Source: Magnolia sinica (lineage: Eukaryota; Streptophyta; Magnoliopsida; Magnoliales; Magnoliaceae). From it: DNA of 64,000 bases. The stretch is taken from contig NC_080589.1 of assembly GCF_029962835.1 (NCBI RefSeq), forward strand, positions 20,667,586-20,731,585. The letters are read 5' to 3'. The translations under genes were made by a program, and so were the position numbers. Below, in pieces: positions 50,165 through 61,945 of this stretch (its first letter is position 1; every line of letters begins with the position of its first letter). A model generated the notes under the pieces. That model was not told the DNA's origin, ran no database searches, and saw nothing but the letters and a program-made list of their open reading frames with translations.

Positions 50165-53048
50165 AGCCTTAACCTAAACCTGTAACCTATAACCTAAATA
50201 TAAACCTAAAACCTAAATGTATTCTTAAATCCCTAAACCTAAACCTATACCTAATCCTAATCTCAACTCCCTCACCTAAACCTAAACCTAAACTTGAAAA
50301 CCAAAACCTAAACCTGATCCCGAACCCGAACTCGATTTCCTAAACCTAAACCTTAACCTATTCTCAATTCCCTAAACCTATAGCTTATAACTTAAACTTA
50401 AACCTAAACCTAAACCTTAACCTAAACCTAAACCTAAACCTAAACCTGTAACCTCTAACCTAGACCTAAACCTAAAACCTAAATGTATTCTCAAATCCTT
50501 AAACCTAAATCTAAACCTAAACCTAAACCTTAACCTAAACCTATAGCCTATAGCCTTAACCTAAACCTATAACCTATAACCTAAACATAAACCTATAACC
50601 TAAATGTATTCTCAAATCCCTAAACCTAAACCTACACGTAATCCTAATCTCAACTCCCTAACCTAAACCTAAACCTAAACTTGAAAACTCAAACCTAAAC
50701 CCGATCCCGAACCCGAACCCGATTTTCTAAACCTAAATCTTAACCTATTCTCAATTCCCTAAACCTATAGCTTATAACTTAAACTTAAACCTAAACCTTA
50801 ACCTAAACCTTAACTTAAACCTATAACCTATAGCATAAACCTAAACATAAACCTAAACCTGTAACCTATAACCTAAACCTAAACCTATAACCTAAATGTA
50901 TTCTCAAATCCTTAAACCTAAACCTAAACCTTAACCTAAACCTATAACCTATAGCCTTAACCTAAACCTTTAACATATAACCTAAAACCTAAATGTATTC
51001 TCAAATCTCTAAACCTAAACCTACACCTAATCCTAATCTCAACTCCCTAACCTAAACCTAAACCTAAACTTGAAAACCAAAACCTAAACCCGATCCCGAA
51101 CCCAAACCCGATTTCCTAAACCTAAACCTTAACCTATTCTCAATTCCTTAAACCAATTGCTTATGACATAAACCGAAACCTAAACTTATACCTTAACCTA
51201 AACCTATAACCTATAACCTAAACATAAACTTAAAACCTAAATGTATTCTCAAATCCCTAAACCTAAACCTACACCTAATCCTAATCTCAACTCCCTAACC
51301 TGAACCTAAACCTAAACTTGAAAACTCAAACCTAAACCCGAACCCGAACCCGAACCCGATTTCCTAAACCTAAACCTTAACCTATTCTTAATTCCCTAAA
51401 CCTATAGCTTATAACCTAAACTTAAACCTAAACCTTAACCTAAACCTATAACCTATAGCATAAACTTAAACCTAAACCTAAACCTGTAACCTATAACCTA
51501 AACCTAAACCCAAAACCTAAATGTATTCTCAAATCCTTAAACCTAAATCTAAACCTTAACATAAACCTATAACCTATAGCCTTAACCTAAACCTGTAACC
51601 TATAACCTAAATATAAATCTAAAACCTAAATGTATTCTCAAATCCCTAAACTTAAACCTACACCTAATCCTAATCTCAACTCCCTAACCTAAACCTAAAC
51701 CTAAACTTGAAAACTCAAACCTAAACCCAATCCCGAACCTGAACCCGATTTCCTCAACCTAAACCTTAACCTATTCTCAATTCCCTAAACCCATTGCTTA
51801 TAACCTAAACCGAAACCTAAACCTATACCTTAACCTAAACCTATAACGTATAACCTAAATGTATTCTCAAATCCCTAAACCTAAACCTACACCTAATCCT
51901 AATCTCAACTCTCTAACCTAAACCTAAACCTAAACTTGAAAACTCAAACCTAAACCCGATCCCGAACCCGAACCCGATTTCCTAAACCTAAACCTTAATG
52001 TATTCTCAAATCCCTAAACCTAAACCTACACCTAATCCTAATCTCAACTCCCTAACCTAAACCTAAACCTAAACTTGAAAACCAAAACCTAAACCCGATC
52101 CCGAACCCGAACCCGATTTCCTAAACCTAAACCTTAACCTATTCTCAATTTCCTAAACCTATAGCTTATAACCTAAACCTAAACCTAAATCTAAACCTTA
52201 ACCTAAACCTAAAACCTAAATGTATTCTCGAATCCCTAAACCTAAACCTACACCTAATCCTAATCTCAACTCCCTAACCTAAACCTAAACCTAAACTTGA
52301 AAACCCAAACCTAAACCCAATCTCGAACCCGAACCCGATTTCCTAAACCTAAACCTTAACCTATTCTCAATTCCCTAAACCTTTATCTTGTAACCTAAAC
52401 CTAAGCCTAAAGCTATACCTAAACCTGTAACCTATAACTTAAACCTAAACCTAAAACCTATTGCTTATAAGCTAAACCTAAACCTAAACCTAAACCTAAA
52501 CCTTAACCTAAACCTACACCTAATCTTAATCTCAACTCCCTAATCCAAACCTAAACCCGATCCCGAACCCGAACCCGATTTCCTAAACCTAAACGTTAAC
52601 CTATAACCTAACATAAACCTAAACCTATTACCTGCACTTATAACCTAAACCTATAACCTAAACATAAGCCTAAAACCTAAACCTAAACCTAAAATCGAAA
52701 TGTATTTTCAAATCCTTGAACCTAAACCTACACCTAATCCTAATCTCAACTCCCTAACCTAAACTTAAACCTAAACTTGATAACCCAAACCTAAACCCGA
52801 TCCCGAACTCGGACCCGATTTCCTAAACCTAAACCTTAACCTATTCTCAATTCCCTAAAGCTATAACCTATATACTATAACCTATAACTAAAACCTAAAC
52901 CTTAACCTAAACCTAAACCAAAACCTATAACCTAAACCTTAACTTATAACCTATAACCTAAACTTATAACCTATAACCTAAAACCTAATCCTAAACCTAA
53001 ACCTAAAACCGAACACCTAAAACCTAAAACCTAAACCTAAACCTATTT
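50165..53048. repeat. Telomere-like CCTAAA satellite, right part
   Basis: It continues the array at 34019-36510 after the 5-bp duplication. It has the same spacers ('tgtattctcaaatcc', 'cctaatcctaatctc', 'cccgaacccgatttcc'), here spaced mostly 100-290 bp apart. Near the right end the spacers fade and simple cctaaa/cctata repeats remain. Together both parts give about 5.4 kb. Confidence 0.92.
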
Positions 53049-53274
53049 TAATGATCAGTTTTATTTTTAAAAAGTGCTCACTTTTTTTGAAGAAGTTTAT
53101 GCAATTCTTCATGATTCTGAATTATAATGTTTTGTTGGTTTAATATTTTTTTTTTCAGGTGAAAGACAAAAAGAAAGTTGTTACTGATTTTTTTTCTTTT
53201 TTTATTTATGATGTTAAACTTATATGTATTTATGTGTGGATGAATATAATGTGGATAAGATTGCTTGTGTTTGG

Positions 53275-53398
53275 ATGGATGTAGTTTATGTTTGGATGAA
53301 TGTAGTTTATGTTGGATTTACGTAGTTTGGGTTTAGATGGATGTAGTTTATGTTTGGATGAATGTAGTTTATGTTAAATTTACGTAGTTTAGGTTTAG
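53275..53398. repeat. 62-bp tandem repeat, two copies
   Basis: Units start at 53275 and 53337 with 'atggatgtagtttatgtttg'. A partial third begins at 53399. Shorter internal repeats of 'tggatgaatgtagtttatgt' occur within each unit. It lies in an AT-rich spacer (53049-53484) without other features. Confidence 0.85.
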
Positions 53399-53484
53399 AT
53401 GAATGTGAATGTGAATATGATGAAATATATTATATAACAGGTGTTTATCAGGAAGAATATGATGTAACAAGTGTATATTGACCC

Positions 53485-53972
53485 TCTTATAAGGGACGGT
53501 CCATGACAGTCCTTTTTAAGGACGGTCCGTGGCCGTCCTTTTAAAGGAGGTTTGTGGCTGTTCGAAGGCCCATAAGAGACGGACTATGATAGTCCTTTTT
53601 AAGGACGGTCATGCACCGTCCTTAAAAAGGATGGTCTATGGCTGTCCTTTAAAGGCTCATCAGAGACAGTCTATGACAGTCTTTTTTAAGGACAGTCTAT
53701 GACCGTTCTTTTAAAGGACGGTCGATGGCCGTCCTGTAAAGGCTCATAAGAGACTGTCCAAGATTGTCCTTTTTAAGGACGGTTCAAGACCGTCCTTTTT
53801 TAGGACGGTCCATGACCGTCCTTTTTTCGTCAACAAAAATGACGGTTTTCGACCATCCTTTAAGTAATAGGACACGTCAAAATTTGACGGCCCTTGCGAC
53901 GGTCCATGATCGTCCTTTTTGGCCATTTGAGACGGTTTTGGACCGTCCTTTTTTCGCAGTTTTGGCGTAGTG
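53485..53972. mobile_element. Right end of a CACTA (En/Spm-like) transposon
   Basis: The sequence ends gcgtagtg at 53972, the inverse of a CACTACGCCAAAACTGCG terminus. It is preceded by at least ten short inverted and direct subterminal motifs of the type aaggacggtc / gaccgtcctt. Dense subterminal repeats plus a CACTA end define this superfamily. No matching left terminus was found in the window, so the copy is truncated or its left end has been lost. No transposase is seen. Confidence 0.82.
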
Positions 53973-53977
53973 GTCTT

Positions 53978-55230
53978 AGATAATTAAAACCGAAATAAAG
54001 ATTGAGGCCACATTCTCTCCTCTAATGTCCCCACTTTGGAAAATGCTGGAGGCTGATTCACCGCATGTGAAGTTGAAGAACTGACTTATGGCATGTGTGA
54101 GAACAAGGAGGCTCAACAGCTGAGGCCCACTGTGAAAATTTCTTAGTCCCAAAATCAACAGGTTCTTCACATTGTGTGGGCCCTGTTTGCCTGTCGAACG
54201 TATACCATCAGTCAATTTTATTCTTCTGACCACTTAATTTTCTCATGCAGGAGTGGACTGTATGAGCAGTGGGCCCACCTGAGTTTTTTAGCGGGTTATA
54301 CACATGGTGGCCTCCAACTGATGAACAATCTGGATCTCATTCATATCTACCAAGGGCACCGATTCCCTATTTAATCTCCATGCGAATGCTACATTTTATT
54401 CTGAAAAATGCTGAAGTGATATTCGAGAATAGCCCATTATTGGCGATTCGCGCGACCATTCGACCCCTGTTCCGTGGATGCGGCTTCGGTGGATCCGGGG
54501 ATCCACCAACTTGACTGTGGGGCCCACCTTGATGAATGTGTTTTATATTGATTGTGTTTATCCATTGTAAAAGATTATTTCAGGATATAGCCCAAAATTG
54601 CATCAGATCTAAATCTCAGCTGGACTACACAACAAAAAATAGTGGTGATTGAACGCCCATCATTAAAAACTTATTTGGGGCTCTGGAAGGTGGCCCCAGG
54701 AAACTTTTAATGGTCAATCACCACTATTTCCTATGATGTGGTACATCTAAGATTTGTATCTGCTGAATTTTTGAGCCCATAAGTTAAAATGATCTAGAGA
54801 AACGGATGGACAACGTGGATATACAACACATACATCAAGGTGATCCCTGCAGTCACAGATACACCGATCTGAGTGAATCAGGGGACCACCGAAGTCGCGT
54901 CCCTATTTCACAGGTGATTTCATACCCGGTTGCCTACGGACGTATTTAGGGAGTCCGTACAACAAATATATTTATGGATCCCATGGTGATGTCTGCATGA
55001 AAACTACTCTGTTCATTAGTTGCTCCGTTCTATTTCAGGACATTCGTTAAAAAAAATAGGATAAAACCCAAACTCAAGTGGCTCGGACTAGAAAAAAGAT
55101 GGGGATAGGAACGATCACCACCGAAACCTTCCTTGCATCCATCACGATCTTTATATACAATCCAATCCGTTCATAAATTGAATCCCATTAGGGCAAAGGG
55201 AAAAAGAATCCTGATCTAAAACTTCCATAG
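53978..55230. repeat. Dispersed repeat, copy B, carrying an inserted IR element
   Basis: It matches 2808-3600 in order and orientation from 'ataattaaa' to 'ctgatctaaaactt'. An inverted-repeat element (54476-54902) interrupts it, explaining the extra length. The CACTA end adjoins its left border. Confidence 0.65.
54476..54902. repeat. Inverted-repeat element IR-6
   Basis: The terminal repeats are about 17 bp with two or three mismatches: ggatgcggcttcggtgg at the left, and the inverse of gggacgcgacttcggtgg at the right. The interior has mirrored 'gtggggcccaccttgatg' and 'catcaaggtgatccc' halves, as in the other family members. Confidence 0.72.
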
Positions 55231-56106
55231 CCCATAGTGTTGTATTTTATTTCTGACTATTCCTTAAAAAGCCAATTAAAAAATATGTGTTATTAAACAA
55301 AAAGTATATATAGTGCATGAGATATGCAAAGATACTTCTAGCATATGTTGTCAACGTATTAGTTGGTATGAGTTGGGTAATACATATGGAGAGAAAAGCA
55401 GTCACTGGGACGGATGTCTTAGAAGAGTATGGAGGTTGGAGTGGTACTAAAGCCATTAATATAACCAATTCCATGTGGAAAGAAGCATCTATATGGCTAT
55501 CTCAAGGAAATTTATAAATAACAAAGGAAATCAATGAAGCAAAGTGTCTCATGCCAACCTAATCAAATAAACAAATCTAACTTATCAATTATCATTATGT
55601 TCCTTAGCATAATTTGTCTTTTATATTCTTTAGCATAACTAGTAACCTAATCTTACATTATGAGTGACAATAATCCAGTAGCTGTAATCCTTAATGGTAA
55701 TCCAAATCTACACTCATACATTAGATGATTTTCATTTTAATACAAGCAGTTCTTCTTTTAGAAAAGTGCTTTGCATTTACTCCTTGCAGTCAACTATAAG
55801 TGTTTACTTTTTATTTGCTTTTATATCCGAAAGTTTTTTTGTATGGAAGGCAAAGTATAACCCATTTTCGAAGGACAAACCCTAACCTTTGATAATTATT
55901 TGAGATCTTACGAGATTGGCTGAATAAGCAAACGGTCTTTTCAGATCATGGTCATATACAATCAATTCTGACATATTTGCCTATCTTGGTGCTTGGGGTC
56001 AAAGTTGTTTGGTTGGAATCGAGCCACACAATCTACTCTAGCACACCCGCACATATCATATATGAGTGAATTTTGAAACCGAGAGGCCAACAGTTTTTAG
56101 CATGCC
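55231..56106. other. Spacer, no gene recognised
   Basis: AT-rich DNA with ORFs of 63-75 residues on both strands. None shows a motif I know. Confidence 0.45.
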
Positions 56107-57394
56107 TGTAACGCCCCAAACTCAGAAAATGGGCTCACAAAATTTTCGATCACCGGATCCAGCACCGACAGCCTCCGTAGTGCCCCATTCTCGGATCCCG
56201 GCACTCACATGCCAGATTCCGATCCTGGGATCCTACAAAGAGAATTTTCAGTATGATTTTCTTTTTTTATAGTGGAGCATAACCACAAGCATAACCAAGT
56301 CACAAAACAACATTACCACATATCCACTATATTAAAAAATTTAAGTACAATACGGAAAGGAAAATACACGATGATCAAAAAGCTCCAAAATGATCAGTTG
56401 CGCGCTCCTGCCTCAACGCTGCTACTGTCTAACGGCACCTGCACGCAACGGTCGTGCATAAGCTTACAAAAGCTTAGAGGGTGGTGTAAGTGTGTGCGCA
56501 AGGCAAGCGTCAAGTGTACAATATCAGAGTAATGCGGAAATATACGGTAAGTCCATGAATGCTATCAGCGGTACCATAACTATGTGATGCAAGGCATGAA
56601 TGCTATCGGCCATACCAAAGTCATGCGTGCGAGGCCTATGCAGCCAAATGTCATATGTGAGATGCAAAGTATGCGTGCCAGTACTCATCAAGTACACATA
56701 TCAGTACAGTTCCTCTCTGGATATCATTGGGGTCTAGTACACCTTACACTGACTGCCTCCTCCCTAGCTGCATAGTCAAGCAAGTGGAAGAGACCACACT
56801 ATTCGTTTGACCAGTAGTCTGCCAATACCTACCTAGCTCGTCGATAGCGGACTCATTTGCGAGCTGGTCAAACTCAGCCTAGCTTATAGCTCCCTCACTC
56901 GAGCGGATAAGGCCATACCCCCTTTCTACCGACCACGACACAGTGGGAGACGCGGCCTACTGGTATTCGGCACTCGGGTGCTCGTGTATCCACTCAGTTT
57001 AGACGTTGGAGCATCTCTTGGTACCAAAAAGGTTCTAAGATTTTCACCCAAGGACATCCGAAGTGCCCACAATGCTAGAGCCAATATTTTCGCTATCCGA
57101 TATGACCATCCACAATGTGCCTGTGGAGGCCATGGTCCTGATGTCGCTAGGGCGTGCAGTGATTAAGTCACACATGCGGAATGCATGAGTCACATCGTCA
57201 AATCATGCAGTAATCCTGCGTGTACCACGCACTCATGTGGGGGCACTCTGTCTCATAAGGAGTCCAGTAAATGTCTTAGCCCAACGGCTTATACTATGAT
57301 CAAACATTCCTTATATCAAGCATACATATGATGCGTATGGGCATGAATCATGGAGTTATACTAAGCATGTTATAAAGTGATGAATTATCAACAA

Positions 57395-57790
57395 GTATGG
57401 GTCTATCAATGGGCCTTAAGGAGAGTCATAATGCGGACATTTAACCAACATTATTCTTACAATGTGGACGTCAAACCAACATTGTTCCCTAGGCATGGCC
57501 CACCATAAAACATTATTACATAAACCATAGGGAATCATACATTGCAATGGACCTATATACATCTCATTGGGCCTCGACACATAGGCTTCAAATACATCAA
57601 ATGAGCCGTATCATATGGGCCTTATATAATCAAGTGGGCCACATCAATGGGCCTTAAAATACATTGCAATGGGCCATAACCCATGGGCCTTGAATACAAC
57701 ACAATGGGCCTTATAACATGGGCCTTATATTCATATCAAGGTGGGCTTCAACAACGCCCACAAATACATTGAATGGGCCTAATCACATGG
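57395..57790. repeat. TGGGCC-rich minisatellite in the outer LTR
   Basis: Degenerate units of about 20-30 bp of the type 'catcaaatgggccttatcacatgggcctta'. At least nine TGGGCC hexamers fall in 57565-57790. A related array lies in the nested LTR at 59420-59930. Confidence 0.75.
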
Positions 57791-57918
57791 CCTTATATTT
57801 ATGCTAAAGTGGGGTCCACTTGGACTATATATCTGTCTTTTTTTTTTTTTTTTAAATCTCAAGCCTGTAAAAAGAGCTTTCAAAATGGTTGGACAGTTGT
57901 ATGCAATACAAACATCAT

Positions 57919-57941
57919 GGTGGGGGGGTGGGGGGGGGGGG
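57919..57941 (+). repeat. Guanine tract, possible G-quadruplex
   Basis: Runs of seven and twelve or more G separated by a single T. The nested LTR lacks the run at the matching place (near 60020). Confidence 0.7.
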
Positions 57942-58125
57942 TCCACATGAAGGCCCACCATCATGTATATTATATATAATATAATATAATATATATATAT
58001 ATATATACAATATTATATATAATATAATATATATATACACACACACACACACTACCGTCACCCACACGTGGGGTGGGTCCCACCGTCCAGTGTGGACGGT
58101 GCGGATAGGACACATAAATCACGGT

Positions 58126-61100
58126 TGTCACGTCCCAAACTCGGAAAACGGGCTCACAAAATTCTCGATCGCCGAATCCAGTGCCGACAGCCTCTGTAGT
58201 GCCCCATTCTCGGATTCCGGCACTCTCATGCCAGATTCCGATCCTGGGATCCTACAAGGAGGATTTTTAGTAAAAAAAATTTTTTGTAATAGAGCATAAC
58301 CATAAGCATAACCAAGTCACAAAACAACATCACCACATATCCACTATATCGAAAACTTTTAAGTACAATGCAGAAAGGGAAATACAGGGTGATCAAAAGC
58401 TTCAAAATAAACTGATGTGCACTCCTGCCTCAGCGCTACTGCTGTCCAACACTACCTGCACGCAACGGTTGTGCATAAGCTTACAAAAGCTTAGAGGGTG
58501 GTGTAAGTGTGTGTGCAAGGCCAGCGCCAAGTGTACAGTATCAGAGTAATGCGGAAATATGCGATAAGTCCATGAATGCTATCAGCTGTACCAACGCTAT
58601 ATGATGTAAGACATGAATGCTATCGGCCATACCAAGGCCATACGATGCGAGGCCTATGTAGCCAAATGTCATATGCGAGATGCGAAGCAAGCATGTCAGT
58701 CCTCATCAAGTACACATATCAGTACAGTTCCTCTCTGGATATCACCGGGGTCTAATACACTCCACACAGACTGCCTCCTCCCTAGCTGCACAGTCGAGCA
58801 AGTGGAATAGACCTCACTATCCGCCTAACCAGTAGTCTGCCAATACCTACCCGGCTCGTCGATAGCGGACTCATTTACGAGCTGGTCAAACTCAGCCTAG
58901 CTTATAGCCCCATCACTCGGGCGGATAAGGCCACGCCCCCTTCCAACCGACCACGACACAGTGAGAGACGCGGCCTACTGGTATTCGGCACTCGGGCGCT
59001 CATGTATCCACTCGGTCTAGACGTTGGAGCATCTCCTGGTACCAAAAAGGTTTTGGGACTTTCACCCAAGGACATCCTAAGTGCCCACAATGCTAGAGCC
59101 AATATTTTCGGTATCTGATACGACCATCCATGATGTGCCTGTGGAGGCCACGGCCCTGATGTCGCTAGGGCATGCAGTGATCAAGTCACACATATGAGGA
59201 ATGCATGAGTCACATCGTCAAATCATGCAGTAATCCTGTGCGTACCACGCACTCATGTGGGGGCACTCCATCTCATAAGAAGTCCCGTAAATGTCACAGC
59301 CCAATGGCTTATGCTATGATCAAATATTCCTCATATCAAGCATACATATGATGCGTATGGGCATGTATCATGGAGCTATACTAAGCATGTTATAAAGTAA
59401 TGAGCTATCAACAAGTATGGGCCTATCAATGGGCCTTAAGGAGAGTTACAATGCGGACATTTAACCAACATTGTATTTATAATGTGGACGTCAAACCAAC
59501 ATCGCTCCCAAGGCATGACTCGCCATAAAATACCATTACACAAACCATATGGAATCACACATTGCAATGGACCCTAAGGACATCCCGTTAGGCCTCGACC
59601 CATGGGCCTTAGACACATCAAATGGGCCGTATCACATGGGCCTTACATTCATCAAATGGGCCGCATTAATGGGCCCCCACCAACGGGCCTTATGTACATT
59701 GCAATGGGCCATATCCCATGGGCCTTTGAAGACATCACAATGGGCCTTGTAACATGGGCCTTATGTACATCAAAGTGGTCCTCAACAACGGCCTTGTGCA
59801 CATCAAAGTGGTCCTCAACAACGGGCCATAAATATGGGCCACAAATACATCAAGATGGCCTAATCACATGGGCCTTATGCATACCAAATGGGCCTAATCA
59901 TATGGGCCCTAGATATATACCAAGGTGGGTCCATTTGAACTATAGATCTATCTTATTTTTAGTCTCAAGCCTTAAAATGGACTTTCAAAATGATTGGACA
60001 GCTTAGATGCAGCACATGCATCATGGTGGAAGTCCACATGAAGGCCCACCATCAGGTATGTTATAAAATATAATATATTTAATATATTTAATATATATAC
60101 AATGTAATATACACACACACGCATGCACACACACAGGGCAGCTATAGGGGTGGGTCCCACCATCTGGGGTGGACGGTGTGGATAAAACATATAGATCATG
60201 GTGGGGTCCACTGTCCAGAGAGTGGACAGTGTGGATAACCACATAAATCATGGTGGAGCTCACCGTCCACTGCCGTGGACGGCCTGGAGAGAACACATAC
60301 ATGGTGGGTTCCACCGTCCCATGCTGGGGACGGTGTGAATAAAATACATATATCACTGTGGGTCCCACGTGGGGCCCACCATAACGTTTGTTCACCATCC
60401 AATCCATCCATGTGGTCACATAGACCTGGACGAAGAGTAAAAACAAATTTCAGATTGATCCAAAACTTCTGTGGCCCAGAAGAAGTTTTCAAAGGCAGAC
60501 GTTCAGTCCCATTGTTTCCTACGATGTGGGCCACCTGAGCTTTGGGTGAGGCTGAAATTTGGAGGACGGCCCTCTGCCCTAAGGGCCCACCATATGAACG
60601 ACTTAGATGACATATAAACATCAAGGTGGGGCCTACATGAATGGCACACCCAATAAGCTTTGGAAAAGCTAATATTTGTGTTTTCAATTAACGTCCAGGG
60701 ACATCCCTGGACGTCTGGACATAACACGTGCATTGGGGTGGGCCCTGCTTAGGCGGGCCATCACATGGTGAGGTGGTGTGGATCACATACACATGCAAGA
60801 TGGGCCTCACCCACAAATGGATTGGGTCCAAACCATGCTTCATGGTGAGGTCCATTCGGGTGGGCCATATGGCCATTCCATCATACACAAAATACATAAA
60901 TAACAAGAGAGGGAGAGAGAAAAAAGAGAGTGGGACACGTGTGATGGAGGGACCCCGGCACTATGGGCCCTTCGTTCCAAGCATCCAATCATACATCAAG
61001 TGGGTCCCATTGCATATGGGCCCACCAAATTTAAAATCAACGGTGGAGATCCTTTCTCCACCAAACTAAAAGGTCTAGATGACCATATTCATACAAGAAA

Positions 61101-61945
61101 GTAAACATCATGATGGGGTCCATGGAGAATGGCCCCATCATGGAATGATCTTAAGCATCAAGGTGGGCCATTAGCCACATCAAGGGTCCAAAGTGAGATC
61201 CATACCATTGATCGGTAGGCCTCACTTGGCCCATCATAAGAACATGTAAATCTAGTCTATAGAAGCACCCACCGGTCAATCTTCTCGGTCCGTTGAAATG
61301 CCGATCTCCTTAAGCTTCACTTTGATGGTTGAAGATGAGAAGTGAAAGGGTAGGATGGAGGATTTGGGATGGGAAAGTGGGCCACACACATGCACTCTCT
61401 CACATGGAGAAGCTTGGACGTGAGCTCTCTCTTTAGTTGCTTGGAATTGAGTTGAGAAATGAGAAAGAGAGAGGGAGAGATGGGATGTAAAGAGAGAGAG
61501 TGATGGATGTGAGTGATGGGTGAGGTGATGTGTACTTGACTAGCATGGGTGTGTAAGAGAGAGGGTGAGAAAGGGTTGACTTTGGAGAGAGAAAGCATGG
61601 GTTGCTTGTACTTGACATGAGGTGATGGATGGGATTGATTGATGGGATTGATTTGACATATTATAGAGATTATCTTGGGATTGCAAACGCGCGGCGTTTT
61701 CTTCGAAATAAACGCCGGCTCACATCTTCCTGCCAGGGTATCGGATCGGTGCGAGAGATGCGGCGTCGGAACCGCGGCGACGGTGCGGTCGCAATGGTAC
61801 AAGTCTTGATTTAAGCAGACTCAAATGTACAGCATACGACTTAGGGTCGATCGCAACGTCAATTATACGTCACAGGTTGTCGAAATTCGACAGGAAGGAT
61901 CGCGGGATTCGACGGAACAGAACGGACTAGGATACGGGTCTTACA
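58126..61945 (-). mobile_element. Nested solo LTR of the same Gypsy family (3.8 kb)
   Basis: It begins tgtcacgtcccaaactc and ends gatacgggtcttaca. It is flanked by the 5-bp duplication ACGGT (58121-58125 and 61946-61950), so it entered as a full element that later lost its body by LTR-LTR recombination. It aligns with the outer LTR throughout. In the first 136 bp I count about 13 differences, so the two are not recent sisters. It has its own TGGGCC array and AC/AT microsatellites (60060-60135). Confidence 0.88.

Noticed and set aside
53744..53926. ORF on the minus strand with repeated KKDG-type strings
   Set aside because: It is the translation of CACTA subterminal repeats.
55317..55517. 66-residue plus-strand ORF in spacer
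   Set aside because: Open by chance length, with no recognised family, no paired exon and no second copy.
61317..61802. 161-residue minus-strand ORF in the nested LTR, Ser/Pro/His-rich
   Set aside because: It is translated from GA-rich low-complexity DNA, and the matching part of the outer LTR (about 63310-63700) has no equivalent frame.
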